DNA of 64,000 nucleotides from Streptomyces sp. NRRL F-5122. Lineage in GTDB: Bacteria > Actinomycetota > Actinomycetes > Streptomycetales > Streptomycetaceae. The DNA is taken from contig NZ_LMWH01000081.1 in assembly GCF_001507435.1 (NCBI RefSeq), forward strand, positions 1 to 64,000, in the 5' to 3' direction. The stretch's first letter is position 1; each line of letters opens with the position of its first letter. Below are positions 1-8,246 of the stretch, piece after piece. Made by a program: the position numbers and the translations under genes. Under the pieces are notes generated by a model that made no database searches, was not told where the DNA came from, and worked only from the letters and a program-made list of their open reading frames with translations.

Positions 1-750
1 GACTACGTCGATGGGGTGGTCGAAACGGCCCCGCGCCACCTCGCGGGCAGCCGTGCCGAGCCGGCTGAGAGGATCGGTGATACCGCGGCGCAGTCCCTCA
101 AAGACGAGACCGGCCACCAGGGCGATGACAAGGCCGATGATGGCGAACATCCAGTTCCGCAGCGCCGTCGCACGACGCAAATCCCGCGTGGCCACCACCC
201 GCTCGTCCTGCAGATGGGACTGCTGACGTGCCATCGCACGGCGCAGCGAGTCGAACACGGCCTTGCCCTCGTCGGCCCGTGCCGTGGTGATCTTCGAAGC
301 CTCTGCGGGGCCGGCCACCGATACGGGCTGGGCTATGCGCTCACGCCAGGTGCCGGCCAGCTTCTCCACATCGGCCAGGTCGTCGAGAGCCCGGCCGTCG
401 TGGCCGAGCAGGGACCGCAGCCGCTTCAGCGCCGCCTTCTCGTCGGCCACGCCCTGTGCGTACGGCTGCAGGAAGTCCTTCCGGCCGGACAGGCCGTAGC
501 CGCGGATGCCGGTCTCCTGGTTGACCAGGGCCTCCTCCACCCGCATCGACTCGATCAGGGCCGGAGAGCGCCGGTCGACCAACGAGGAGGTGATCTGCGA
601 GGTGCGCCACATGGCCCAGCCTCCCAACGACCCCAGCACCGCAAGGAGGATCAGGGTGGTGGCCACCCCAACCCGCAGCCAGCGACGGGTGGTCCAGCCG
701 GCGAACACACCCGCGGTGTCCGTCCGCTTGCTTGTCATCGCGCCCTGCAT
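1..750 (-). CDS. CHASE3-domain sensor histidine kinase, N-terminal part (cut by window edge)
   Basis: Reading the minus strand from position 750 to the window edge gives 250 uninterrupted codons. A short cytoplasmic N-terminus is followed by a membrane helix at about residues 25-47, an extracytoplasmic helical region with the CHASE3 signature (NQETGIRGYGLSGR near residue 77), a second membrane helix near 198-218 and the start of a HAMP-like linker (ITDPLSRLGTAAREVARGRF). The catalytic HisKA and ATPase part lies outside the window. The ATG at 738 is an alternative start with a longer spacing to the GGGGGAGAG motif. In this family the kinase often pairs with a stand-alone receiver like the one at 1220-1651, which is encoded divergently here; that pairing is inference. 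Confidence 0.85.
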   Translation of the reverse strand, partial: MQGAMTSKRTDTAGVFAGWTTRRWLRVGVATTLILLAVLGSLGGWAMWRTSQITSSLVDRRSPALIESMRVEEALVNQETGIRGYGLSGRKDFLQPYAQGVADEKAALKRLRSLLGHDGRALDDLADVEKLAGTWRERIAQPVSVAGPAEASKITTARADEGKAVFDSLRRAMARQQSHLQDERVVATRDLRRATALRNWMFAIIGLVIALVAGLVFEGLRRGITDPLSRLGTAAREVARGRFDHPIDVV

Positions 751-859
751 CTCTCCCCCGACCGACCGGTCACACGCGCCGTGGCGCGACAGGCACACTG
801 TACCCGCGGCCCGACAACGCCTGTTGTCACATCCGAGATCAACGCCCTAGGGTGGTGCC

Positions 860-1216
860 ATGCCTGGTCCACCTTCCACTTTTCGTCCGACGGACGGGGA
901 GACGGCCGCGCTGGTGACCCAGCTGGTGGACGAACTCGCCCGGCGACTCGCGCAGGAAGCCGCCCACCCGCCCGCAGAGCCCCTCGACATGACCGACGAG
1001 TCGCGCCGGCGGGCCCTCGTACGCCTGCGTGTCCTCGCCGATGTCAAACAGGCCGTCCGGCATCTCGAGGACGAGGCCGCCCACACCGCGGCCGCGAGCG
1101 GAGCCGGTTACCCGGAGATCGGCCAGGCCGTCGGCATGAGCCGTCAAGGAGCCCGGCGCCACTGGCCCGGGCTGATCAGCAACAGCACCCCTCACCCAAC
1201 CCCCCGGAGCTCGTGA
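860..1216 (+). CDS. Small helix-turn-helix-like protein, upstream of the receiver gene
   Basis: This is a 118-residue protein rich in Ala, Arg and Glu with no membrane segment. Residues around 85-110 (GYPEIGQAVGMSRQGARRHW) look like a helix-turn-helix of the kind found in small actinobacterial DNA-binding or sigma-like proteins. The middle (RRRALVRLRVLADVKQAVRHLEDEA) is predicted helical. Its stop is 3 nt before the start of the response regulator, so the two are probably translationally coupled. I do not recognise a named family, and DNA binding is inferred from the motif only. Confidence 0.75.
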   Translation: MPGPPSTFRPTDGETAALVTQLVDELARRLAQEAAHPPAEPLDMTDESRRRALVRLRVLADVKQAVRHLEDEAAHTAAASGAGYPEIGQAVGMSRQGARRHWPGLISNSTPHPTPRSS

Positions 1217-1219
1217 ATC

Positions 1220-1651
1220 ATGGCTGCCGCCGCAATCCGCCCCTATGACGTGCTGCTGGTCGAGGACGACGTCGCCGACGCGATGCTCATCCAGGACGCA
1301 CTCGCCGAGCGCGGTACCCGAAACCTCACCCAGGTCTCCGACGGCATCGCCGCCCTGGACTACCTCCGCGACCCGTCCAAGGAGCGGCCCGACCTGATCG
1401 TGCTCGACCTCAACATGCCCCGCATGAACGGCCGCGAGTTCCTTGCCGTGGTGAAGGAGGACGCCGACCTGCGCACCATCCCGGTCGTCGTACTGACCAC
1501 GTCAGCCGCTCCCGACGACGTCACCGGCGCCTACCACCACCATGCCAACGCCTACATCACCAAGCCGGTCAATCTCGAGGAGTTCGAGGCGGCGGTCCAC
1601 AGCATCGACGCCTTCTACCTCGACGTCGCCGTCAAGCCCCCCAAGAAGTGA
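1220..1651 (+). CDS. Single-domain CheY-like response regulator (Rcp1-type)
   Basis: This 143-residue protein consists only of a receiver domain. The acidic pocket (VEDD near residues 14-17), the phospho-acceptor Asp in LDLNMPRMNG, the Thr of the VLTTS segment and the Lys in ITKPVN are all present. The loop after the phospho-acceptor strand and the ITKPVNLEEF ending match receivers that serve phytochrome- or CHASE3-type kinases. There is no output domain, so it probably relays phosphate or acts by protein contact. It sits in a two-gene unit with the small HTH-like protein and faces away from the CHASE3 kinase gene, which is its likely partner (inference). Confidence 0.92.
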   Translation: MAAAAIRPYDVLLVEDDVADAMLIQDALAERGTRNLTQVSDGIAALDYLRDPSKERPDLIVLDLNMPRMNGREFLAVVKEDADLRTIPVVVLTTSAAPDDVTGAYHHHANAYITKPVNLEEFEAAVHSIDAFYLDVAVKPPKK

Positions 1652-1784
1652 CGTCCGGCGGCGGCCGGTCCGCGGAGCCCCGGTGGGTCCGGCAGTCGCC
1701 GGGGCGGAGTACGGCCGTCGCGGGCGCGACGACATGACGGGGCTTGCCGGGCGTTCTCCGTGCCGGCGGATCCCCGGCCGTCAG

Positions 1785-2624
1785 TCACCGCAGAGCATGC
1801 CCTTCGCGCAGTCGGGCCAGCAGGCGGGAGATCAGGCGTGAGACGTGCATCTGGGAGACGCCCAGGCGTTCGCCGATCTCGGCCTGGGTGAGCTCTTCGA
1901 CGAACCGCCAGTGGATGATCCGGCGGTCGCGTTCGTCGAGTTCGGCGATCATCGGCGCCAGGGCGTGGAAGTCCTCGACCAGTTCCAGAGCCGTGTCCTC
2001 GTCCCCGATGAAGTCGGCCAGCACGGACTCCCCGTCCTCACTGCCGCCGATCGCCGCGTCCAAAGAGGCCGACGTGTAGCCGTTGGAGGCCAGTTGCGCC
2101 TCGACGACCTCGTCCTCGGGCAGGCTCATCAGTTCGGACAGTTCCCCGGTGGTCGGCGTCCGGCCCAGCCGGCTGCGCAGCTCCTCGTTCGCGCGCGCCA
2201 GTTGCACACGGGCCTCTTGCAGCCGCCGGGGCACATGCACGGCCCAGGACGTGTCACGGAAGAACCGCTTGATCTCCCCCACGATGTACGGGACGGCGAA
2301 CGAGGTGAACTCGACCTCGCGGGAGATCTCGAACCGGTCGATGGCCTTGATCAGTCCGATCACACCGACCTGGACGATGTCCTCCATCTCCTCCGGTCCA
2401 CGACTGCGGAACCGGCCGGCCGCGAAGCGGACCAGGGACGTGTTCATCTCGATCAGAGTGTTGCGGACGTGCTGGTAGTCGGACGTGCCCTCCTCCAGCA
2501 CCGCCAGCTGCTCGAAGAACAGCTTCGACAACTCCCGCGCGTCCCTGGGTGCGACCTTGGACGGGTCCGCGATCTCCGGCACGTCCACCGTCTGCTCGGT
2601 CGTCTGCACGGTCTTCGTCGCCAC
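1785..2624 (-). CDS. SigB/SigF-class RNA polymerase sigma factor
   Basis: This 279-residue sigma-70 family protein carries region 2 (DIVQVGVIGLIKAIDRFEIS, then FTSFAVPYIVGEIKRFFRD), region 3 and a region 4 HTH near the end (ELTQAEIGERLGVSQMHVSRLISRLL). The pattern IVGEIKRFFRDTSWAVHVPRR is characteristic of the stress and sporulation SigB/SigF/SigG group, of which streptomycetes have many paralogues. The GTG start at 2624 has GGGAGGG 7-8 nt upstream. The anti-sigma gene lies upstream on the same strand, separated by 248 bp, which fits control by partner switching. Which paralogue it is cannot be told from the sequence alone. Confidence 0.93.
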   Translation of the reverse strand: MATKTVQTTEQTVDVPEIADPSKVAPRDARELSKLFFEQLAVLEEGTSDYQHVRNTLIEMNTSLVRFAAGRFRSRGPEEMEDIVQVGVIGLIKAIDRFEISREVEFTSFAVPYIVGEIKRFFRDTSWAVHVPRRLQEARVQLARANEELRSRLGRTPTTGELSELMSLPEDEVVEAQLASNGYTSASLDAAIGGSEDGESVLADFIGDEDTALELVEDFHALAPMIAELDERDRRIIHWRFVEELTQAEIGERLGVSQMHVSRLISRLLARLREGHALR

Positions 2625-2872
2625 GATGCGCCCTCCCTGTCGATCGGCCTGGTCTCACCGGTCCGCCGTCCGGCAAGCAGGCGCATACCCCGGCTGCCGA
2701 CCGGCATTCCTCCGGCTGCACCCTCCACCCCGGCGGCCCATGGTGTTCACCCGTACTTCCGATGGGCCTGCGACCGCCACGAGTCCCGTCGGCGCACGCC
2801 GCAAAGCGCTCGGGGCCGCGGTCGTCCGCCGCAGGCTTCGGCATGGGCTCCGTACGACGCCCGACGGACGTC

Positions 2873-3337
2873 CTACGCAGGTCCGGAGTCCAGCGGCAGC
2901 CACGCGGTGATGCGCTTGCCGACCGTCTCCGCCCGCATGCTGAGGTGGGCGGCGACGGCCTTCACGATCTCCAGTCCGTGCTGGCCCACCCGCTCGGGGT
3001 CGGCGGCTCGAGCCGTCGGCAGAACGGTATCGCTGTCCCACACCTCGACCTGCACCGTCGATCGGGCCACTCGCAACCGCAGCAGAATGGGGCCCGGAGC
3101 GTACTTGCGCGCATTGGTGACCAGCTCGCTGACCACCAACTGGGTGAGGTCCACGACCCGTTCGGGGATGCCGCGACCGTGCCCCGTGGAGTCCTGGGTG
3201 AGAAAGGCGGCAGCCAGACGGCGCGCTTCGGCTATGCACCCGCCGTCACCCGACAATGCGATCGTCGTCTCCGGCTCATCGGCGTCCTGACTCCCGGGAC
3301 ACCGGCCCTCGTACTCCTCGTCCAGCCGGTCTGCCAT
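2873..3337 (-). CDS. RsbW-like anti-sigma factor / serine-kinase ATPase
   Basis: This 154-residue single-domain protein has the GHKL ATPase fold. The N-box is VVSELVTNARKYA and the glycine-containing lid segment is RVGQHGLEIVKAVA, followed by the final strand RITAWLPL. In this family the protein binds its sigma factor and is released by an anti-anti-sigma protein that it can phosphorylate. The start at 3337 is chosen because GGGGAGAGG lies 5-6 nt upstream; the frame stays open further upstream without a better signal. Being upstream of the sigma gene on the same strand makes that sigma factor the likely target, although no anti-anti-sigma gene is seen next to it. Confidence 0.88.
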   Translation of the reverse strand: MADRLDEEYEGRCPGSQDADEPETTIALSGDGGCIAEARRLAAAFLTQDSTGHGRGIPERVVDLTQLVVSELVTNARKYAPGPILLRLRVARSTVQVEVWDSDTVLPTARAADPERVGQHGLEIVKAVAAHLSMRAETVGKRITAWLPLDSGPA

Positions 3338-3927
3338 ACCCGCCTCTCCCCGCATGCTCAGTACCCGGGTGGGTACCACGCCCGCACTGCACGGTCTGTG
3401 GCTGCACCGTCCGGGTGCACAACCAGTACCACGCGCGAGCCGTCCTTCGACCAGAAATTCCGCTCGGAGACATCTACGACCGCTTCGCCGGGGAAAGCCC
3501 TGCCGAAACACCGAACGCAACGGAATCCGTGGCCGACCGGGCGGAGCGGCCGCGCCGGCACATCTGGAAAGGGCGGGTGACACGCTCGCCACCGGCCTGG
3601 CGCGGACGGAGGAGGCGGCGGCCAAAGGGGCCGAACTTGGCTGAGCCGCCCTCGAACGCCGCCCGGGGAGGGGCAGTTCGCACACAGCCACTCCCCCTCC
3701 CCGTCCCCGGGCCGGCCGTCTTGGTCCGACTCGGCTCGGCTCGCGGATCGGGCCGGTGCGCACAGCCCCACCGACACCGACACGGGACCTCGGTACACCC
3801 TTCATGGTGGAAGCACGCACTTCACCACCCAGAACTGTGGTGTCCCACCACATACGCCTCCCACTTGCCCGTTCCTACGGTGTGGCGACACACAATCGTC
3901 CCCGTCGAACGCCAGGAAGTGGTTCCG
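3338..3927. other. 590-bp intergenic region upstream of the MHS permease
   Basis: I find no convincing gene here. Open frames exist on both strands but lack ribosome binding sites and family resemblance. The distal part, within about 130 bp of the permease start, carries a perfect inverted repeat (listed separately) and a looser GGTGGAAG / CTTCACCACC pair. The region probably holds the promoters of the permease gene and of the divergent anti-sigma gene. Confidence 0.5.
3836..3852. promoter_or_regulatory. Perfect inverted repeat TGTGGTG-TCC-CACCACA, candidate operator
   Basis: Two 7-bp arms separated by 3 bp form a perfect palindrome 76 bp before the permease start. A looser inverted pair (GGTGG...CCACC) lies just upstream at about 3806-3830. 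Position and symmetry suggest a regulator binding site for the permease gene. The neighbouring GAF/PucR-type regulator is a candidate, but nothing in the sequence proves this. Confidence 0.45.
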
Positions 3928-5313
3928 ATGTCCTCCTCCGCGACCGCTCCACCAGCGCCGTCCCGTCTCCCCCGTATCGTCGCCGCCAGCCTCATCGGCA
4001 CCACCATCGAGTGGTACGACTTCTTCCTCTACGGGTCCGCCGCCGCGCTCGTCTTCAACAAGCTGTTCTTCCCCGACTCCGACCCGCTCGTCGGCACCCT
4101 GCTGTCCTTCCTGACATATGCCGTCGGCTTCGCCGCCCGTCCGCTCGGCGCCCTGGTCTTCGGCCACTACGGCGACCGGCTCGGCCGCAAGAAGCTGCTG
4201 GTGCTGAGCCTGCTGCTGATGGGCGGCGCGACCTTCGCCATCGGTCTGCTGCCCACGCACGCCACGGTCGGCGCCGCCGCGCCCGTCCTGCTCACGGTGC
4301 TGCGTCTGGTGCAGGGCTTCGCGCTCGGCGGTGAGTGGGGCGGCGCCGTCCTGCTCGTGTCGGAGCACGGTGACGCACGGCGGCGCGGCTTCTGGGCCTC
4401 CTGGCCGCAGACCGGTGCACCGGCCGGGCAACTCCTCGCCACGGGCGTGCTGTCGCTGCTGACCGCCGTCCTGTCCGACAGCGCCTTCGGCTCCTGGGGA
4501 TGGCGCATCCCGTTCCTCCTGTCCGGAGTGCTGGTGATCGTCGGTTTGTGGATTCGTCTGTCTGTCGATGAATCGCCCGTGTTCCAGCAGGCGTTGGCGC
4601 AGGCCGAGGCCCGCAGCTCGGCGCCGGGGGCCGGCTCCGAGAAGCTCCCGCTGGTGTCCGTTCTGCGCCACCACTGGCGGGACGTGCTGATCGCCATGGG
4701 CGCCCGCATGGCGGAGAACATCAGCTACTACGTGATCACCGCCTTCATCCTCGTCTACGCCACCACATCGGCCGGGGTCTCCAAGCAGACCGCGCTCAAC
4801 GCCGTACTCATCGCCTCCGCCGTGCACTTCGCCGTCATCCCGGGCTGGGGCGCGCTCTCGGACCGGATCGGCCGCCGGCCGGTCTATCTGCTGGGCGCGG
4901 CCGGGGTGGGGCTGTGGATGTTCCCGTTCTTCGCGCTCACCGACACGGGTGGGTTCGGCAACCTCGTGCTCGCCGTGACCGTCGGACTGGTGCTGCACGG
5001 GGCGATGTACGCACCTCAGGCGGCCTTCTTCTCGGAGATGTTCGCGACCCGGATGCGCTACTCGGGTGCGTCCATCGGCGCCCAGTTCGCCTCGGTGGCG
5101 GCAGGTGCCCCGGCTCCGCTCATCGCGACCGCGCTGCTCTCCGAGTACGACAGCTCCACGCCGATCACCCTGTACGTCATCGGGGCGTCCGTTCTGACCC
5201 TCATCGCGGTGGGCGTCGCGAAGGAGACACGCCACCGCGACCTGGCCCGGGTCGACTCCTCCGTGGAGACGGAACCCGCCGGGACGCGCACGGCTGACGC
5301 ACCCATCATCTGA
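3928..5313 (+). CDS. MHS-family (metabolite:H+ symporter) MFS permease
   Basis: This 461-residue membrane protein has about 12 hydrophobic helices. It shows the family hallmarks TIEWYDFFLYG in helix 1, the loop-2 motif GHYGDRLGRKKLL, and QGFALGGEWGGAVLL in helix 4, which place it in the MHS group with ProP, ShiA and KgtP-like carriers of organic acids and osmolytes. The start at 3928 has AGGAAG 9 nt upstream. It is convergent with the GAF/PucR regulator, which is followed by a 3-hydroxybutyrate dehydrogenase, so a ketone body or short hydroxy acid is a reasonable substrate guess (inference). Confidence 0.92.
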   Translation: MSSSATAPPAPSRLPRIVAASLIGTTIEWYDFFLYGSAAALVFNKLFFPDSDPLVGTLLSFLTYAVGFAARPLGALVFGHYGDRLGRKKLLVLSLLLMGGATFAIGLLPTHATVGAAAPVLLTVLRLVQGFALGGEWGGAVLLVSEHGDARRRGFWASWPQTGAPAGQLLATGVLSLLTAVLSDSAFGSWGWRIPFLLSGVLVIVGLWIRLSVDESPVFQQALAQAEARSSAPGAGSEKLPLVSVLRHHWRDVLIAMGARMAENISYYVITAFILVYATTSAGVSKQTALNAVLIASAVHFAVIPGWGALSDRIGRRPVYLLGAAGVGLWMFPFFALTDTGGFGNLVLAVTVGLVLHGAMYAPQAAFFSEMFATRMRYSGASIGAQFASVAAGAPAPLIATALLSEYDSSTPITLYVIGASVLTLIAVGVAKETRHRDLARVDSSVETEPAGTRTADAPII

Positions 5314-5324
5314 CGGACCGGCAC

Positions 5325-5362
5325 CGAGCGACCCCGTGCGCCACCGCGTGCGGGGCCGCTCG
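5325..5362. terminator. Hairpin between convergent permease and regulator genes
   Basis: The arms CGAGCGACCCCG (5325-5336) and CGGGGCCGCTCG (5351-5362) pair with one mismatch around a 14-nt loop. It lies 12 nt after the permease stop in a convergent gap and lacks a U-tract, as is common in high-GC actinomycetes. Confidence 0.5.
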
Positions 5363-5413
5363 CCGTTCGCCTCCAGGACGCGCCGCCGCCCTGGTACGGA
5401 GGGCGGTGCCGGG

Positions 5414-7342
5414 TCATCGGGAAACGGGGGAGGAGGACAACCGGTGCAGTCGCAGCGCCAGTTGTATCTCCAGCGTGCGGGCCGGGCTCTGCCAGTCGGC
5501 GCCGAGGAGCCTGCCCACCCGTTCCAGACGCTGCGCCACCGTGTTCACATGCACGTGCAGTTCGTCCTTGGTGCGCGCCGGGCTCATCCCGCAGTCGAAG
5601 TACGCGTCGAGGGTGCGGACGAGGTCGGTACCGCGGCGTTCGTCGTAAGTGACGACCTCGCCGATCGTGCGCTCGACATAGCCGGCGATGTCCCGGTCCC
5701 CGGCGAGCAGCAGCCCGAGGAATCCGAAGTCGTCGGCGGCGGCGCCGTCCCCGGTCCGGCCCAGCAGGCGCAGCGCGTCGAGGCAGCGCCGCCCCTCCGC
5801 ATGGGCCGCCGCCACCGCGTCGGGACGGGCTGCGAGGTCCGAGACGGGCCCGGACGCTCCGACGGTGACGCGTTCATGGACGGCCGTGCCCAGCTCTCCG
5901 GCGGTGCGGCGGGCGAGATCCGTAGCGCTGTCACCCGGTTCGAGGGGGAGCAGCAGGACCGTACCGCCGGCGCGGGTGGCGGCGAGCCCACGGCGGGTGG
6001 ACGCGAGATGGGACGCGGCGGACCACAGACGACGGCGAGCGGCCGCATCCTGGTCGGCGTCGCCCGATGTGCCCTCGAGACGGGCGGCGAGCACCACATG
6101 GGTGGCGTCCAGGTCGGCGCGCAGGCGCGCGGCACGTTCGCGCAGCACGCGCGGGTCGCGGTCACGGCCGTCGAGCAGATCGTCCAGCAACTCGCCCCGG
6201 ACGCGCTGCTCCGCCTCGACGGCCGAGCGGCGGGCCAGCAGAAGCAGCGAGGTGACCATGGCCGCCCGCTCCAGGGTGCGCTGATCGACGGGGTCGAGCC
6301 CCGGGTGGCCCCGCAGTACCAGCGCGCCGAACAACTCGTCGCCGGCCGACACCGCGGCGATCCAGTCCTGCCCGTGGCGCACGGCATGGCCCTCCGCGCG
6401 GGACGCCTCCAAGGGCGCGGTGCGGGCGGTGGACGCCTCGGCGAACTCGACCGTGCCGTCGAGGACCTGTGAGACCGCCGCCGCCACATCGTGGACGCCA
6501 CCGCCGCGCAAGACGAGTTCGGCGAGGCGGTCGTGGACGTCGGAGGCCCGCTCGACGGCCCCGCTGCGGTCGCGGATGATCTCGTTGGCGCGTGCGAGCC
6601 GGTCCAGGGCCGAACGCGTCTCGGTGAGCAGGTTCGCGGTGTCGATGGCGGCGGCGGCCAGCGCGGCGAACGAACCCAGGAGCGCGATCTCCTCCCGCTC
6701 GAAGACCCGGGCCCGCCGGTCGGCGGCGAAGAGCACCCCGATCACCTGAGGGCCGATCATCAGCGGTACGCCGAGGATCGCCACGAGACCCTCGTCGCTC
6801 ACCCCGGTGTCGATCGTGCGGGTGTGCTGGAAGCGGTCGTCGTCGAAGTAGTCCGGTGTGACATAGGGCCGGGCGGTCTGGGCGACGAGTCCGCCGAGCC
6901 CCTCCCCCATGCCGAGCCTCAGTTGCTGGAAGCGAGCCGCGACCGAGCCCTCGGTGACCCTCATATAGGTGTCCCCGGCCGCCTCGTCGTGCAGGGTCAG
7001 ATAGGCGACGTCCGTGCTCAGCAGGGATCTGGCACGCTGCACGATCGCCTGCAGCACGGCGTCGACGTCGCGCAGCCCGGCCAGGTCGTGGGCGGTCTCG
7101 AAGAGGGCGGACAGCTCGGCCTCGCGCCGCCGCCGGCCCTCCATCTCCGCGCGCACGCGCAGGGCGAGCACCTTGGCCCGTTCCAGCGCTTCGACGCGCT
7201 CCGCCGACAGGCCTTCGGCGCGGGCGAGCAGCACCGGCTGTTCGTACGCGTCGGCCGACGCGCGCCGGGCCAGGAGCTCCAGGAACGGCGCCTCGGCTCC
7301 GGTGCCGAGGCGCTCCGCGGACTGTACGTGATCGCGAGCCAT
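5414..7342 (-). CDS. GAF-domain PucR/CdaR-type transcriptional regulator
   Basis: This is a 642-residue protein. Residues about 90-250 form a GAF sensor domain (ALFETAHDLAGLRDVDAVLQ ... ILGVPLMIGPQVIGVLFAAD), followed by a central region and a C-terminal PucR-type helix-turn-helix (LVRTLDAYFDCGMSPARTKDELHVHVNTVAQRLERV). Such proteins usually activate catabolic genes in response to a small molecule bound by the GAF domain. The ATG at 7342 is preferred; an ATG at 7402 in the same frame has no ribosome binding site. It is downstream of and codirectional with the 3-hydroxybutyrate dehydrogenase gene and convergent with the MHS permease, so it is the likely local regulator. Confidence 0.9.
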   Translation of the reverse strand: MARDHVQSAERLGTGAEAPFLELLARRASADAYEQPVLLARAEGLSAERVEALERAKVLALRVRAEMEGRRRREAELSALFETAHDLAGLRDVDAVLQAIVQRARSLLSTDVAYLTLHDEAAGDTYMRVTEGSVAARFQQLRLGMGEGLGGLVAQTARPYVTPDYFDDDRFQHTRTIDTGVSDEGLVAILGVPLMIGPQVIGVLFAADRRARVFEREEIALLGSFAALAAAAIDTANLLTETRSALDRLARANEIIRDRSGAVERASDVHDRLAELVLRGGGVHDVAAAVSQVLDGTVEFAEASTARTAPLEASRAEGHAVRHGQDWIAAVSAGDELFGALVLRGHPGLDPVDQRTLERAAMVTSLLLLARRSAVEAEQRVRGELLDDLLDGRDRDPRVLRERAARLRADLDATHVVLAARLEGTSGDADQDAAARRRLWSAASHLASTRRGLAATRAGGTVLLLPLEPGDSATDLARRTAGELGTAVHERVTVGASGPVSDLAARPDAVAAAHAEGRRCLDALRLLGRTGDGAAADDFGFLGLLLAGDRDIAGYVERTIGEVVTYDERRGTDLVRTLDAYFDCGMSPARTKDELHVHVNTVAQRLERVGRLLGADWQSPARTLEIQLALRLHRLSSSPVSR

Positions 7343-7409
7343 GCCCCCAGAATGGCCCACGGTGGGGCCGGGTCCACCCGACCTGTGGACAACCTTTGAC
7401 ATGCGCGGC

Positions 7410-8192
7410 TCAGTGCGCCGTCCAGCCGCCGTCTAGCACCAGCGACGTACCGGTGATGAAGGACGCCTGCGGGCTGCACAGATAGGCCACCGCCTCGGCG
7501 ACCTCCTCGGGTTCGATCAATCGCTTGACGGCACTGTCCTGGAGAAGCACCTCCGACAGCACACGCTCCTCGGGGATCCCGTGCACCCGTGCCTGGTCCG
7601 CGAGTTGCTTCTCGACGAGGGGCGTGCGCACGTAGGCCGGGTTCACGCAGTTGGAGGTGACGCCATGGGGGGCGCCTTCCAGGGCGGCGGCCTTCGAGAG
7701 CCCTTCGAGTCCGTGTTTGGCGCTGACGTACGCCGCCTTGAACGCCGAGGCACGCAGCCCGTGCACCGACGAGATGTTGACGATGCGGCCCCAGCCCTGT
7801 CCGTACATATGGGGCAGCGCCCCGCGCACGAGCCGGAACGGTGCCTCGAGCATCACCGTCAGTACGGTGTGGAAGACGTCGGGCGGGAACTCGTGCAGCG
7901 GGCTGACCAGTTGCAGACCCGCGTTGTTGACCAGGACGTCGGTGCCCGCGGCGATCTCCTCGGCGGCGTCGAGGTCGGTGAGGTCGAGGACGTGCGGCTC
8001 GAGGGTGCCCTCGAGACCGCGGGCGGCGCCGACCAGGTCGTCGAGACCCGCGGCGTCCCGGTCGACCGCTCTCACCTTGGCCCCGGCGGCGGCCAGCCGC
8101 AGCGAGCAGGCGCGGCCGATGCCGCCGGCGGCACCGGTGACGAGGGCGGTGCGTCCGCCGAGGTCGGGCGAGGTGTGCGGGGCAGGCGTCAT
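7410..8192 (-). CDS. 3-hydroxybutyrate dehydrogenase (SDR family)
   Basis: This 260-residue short-chain dehydrogenase has the nucleotide-binding motif TGAAGGIGRA, the structural NNAGLQ motif, and the catalytic Ser, Tyr and Lys in NISSVHGLRAS and AYVSAKHG. The segments LVNNAGLQLVSPLHEFP and NPAYVRTPLVEKQLADQA are distinctive of D-3-hydroxybutyrate dehydrogenases, which interconvert 3-hydroxybutyrate and acetoacetate with NAD. It precedes the GAF/PucR regulator by 67 bp on the same strand and lies near an MHS permease, giving a plausible uptake, oxidation and control set for 3-hydroxybutyrate. Confidence 0.88.
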   Translation of the reverse strand: MTPAPHTSPDLGGRTALVTGAAGGIGRACSLRLAAAGAKVRAVDRDAAGLDDLVGAARGLEGTLEPHVLDLTDLDAAEEIAAGTDVLVNNAGLQLVSPLHEFPPDVFHTVLTVMLEAPFRLVRGALPHMYGQGWGRIVNISSVHGLRASAFKAAYVSAKHGLEGLSKAAALEGAPHGVTSNCVNPAYVRTPLVEKQLADQARVHGIPEERVLSEVLLQDSAVKRLIEPEEVAEAVAYLCSPQASFITGTSLVLDGGWTAH

Positions 8193-8227
8193 GGCTCGAC
8201 CCTAGGCAGTGGCCCAGCCCCACCCCA

Positions 8228-8244
8228 TATGTTCATCGCACATA
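8228..8244. promoter_or_regulatory. Short inverted repeat TATGT-N7-ACATA upstream of the dehydrogenase
   Basis: The A+T-richer palindrome lies 36-52 bp upstream of the dehydrogenase start in a 54-bp gap, where a promoter or operator is expected. The arms are only 5 bp, so this is a weak call. Confidence 0.3.
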
Positions 8245-8246
8245 CT

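Noticed and set aside
16..1248. 410-codon plus-strand frame across the kinase gene
   Set aside because: It is antisense to the CHASE3 kinase, which has two membrane helices and a HAMP-like segment, and then overlaps the small HTH gene.
1677..1705. Inverted GCCCCGG/CCGGGGC pair after the receiver gene, followed by a GGAGTAC half-site
   Set aside because: The arms are short with a 15-nt loop, and only half of the GTAC palindrome is present, so neither a terminator nor a third GTAC-type site is supported.
3256..3927. In-frame upstream extension of the MHS permease
   Set aside because: It overlaps the anti-sigma start region and lacks membrane-protein character before 3928.
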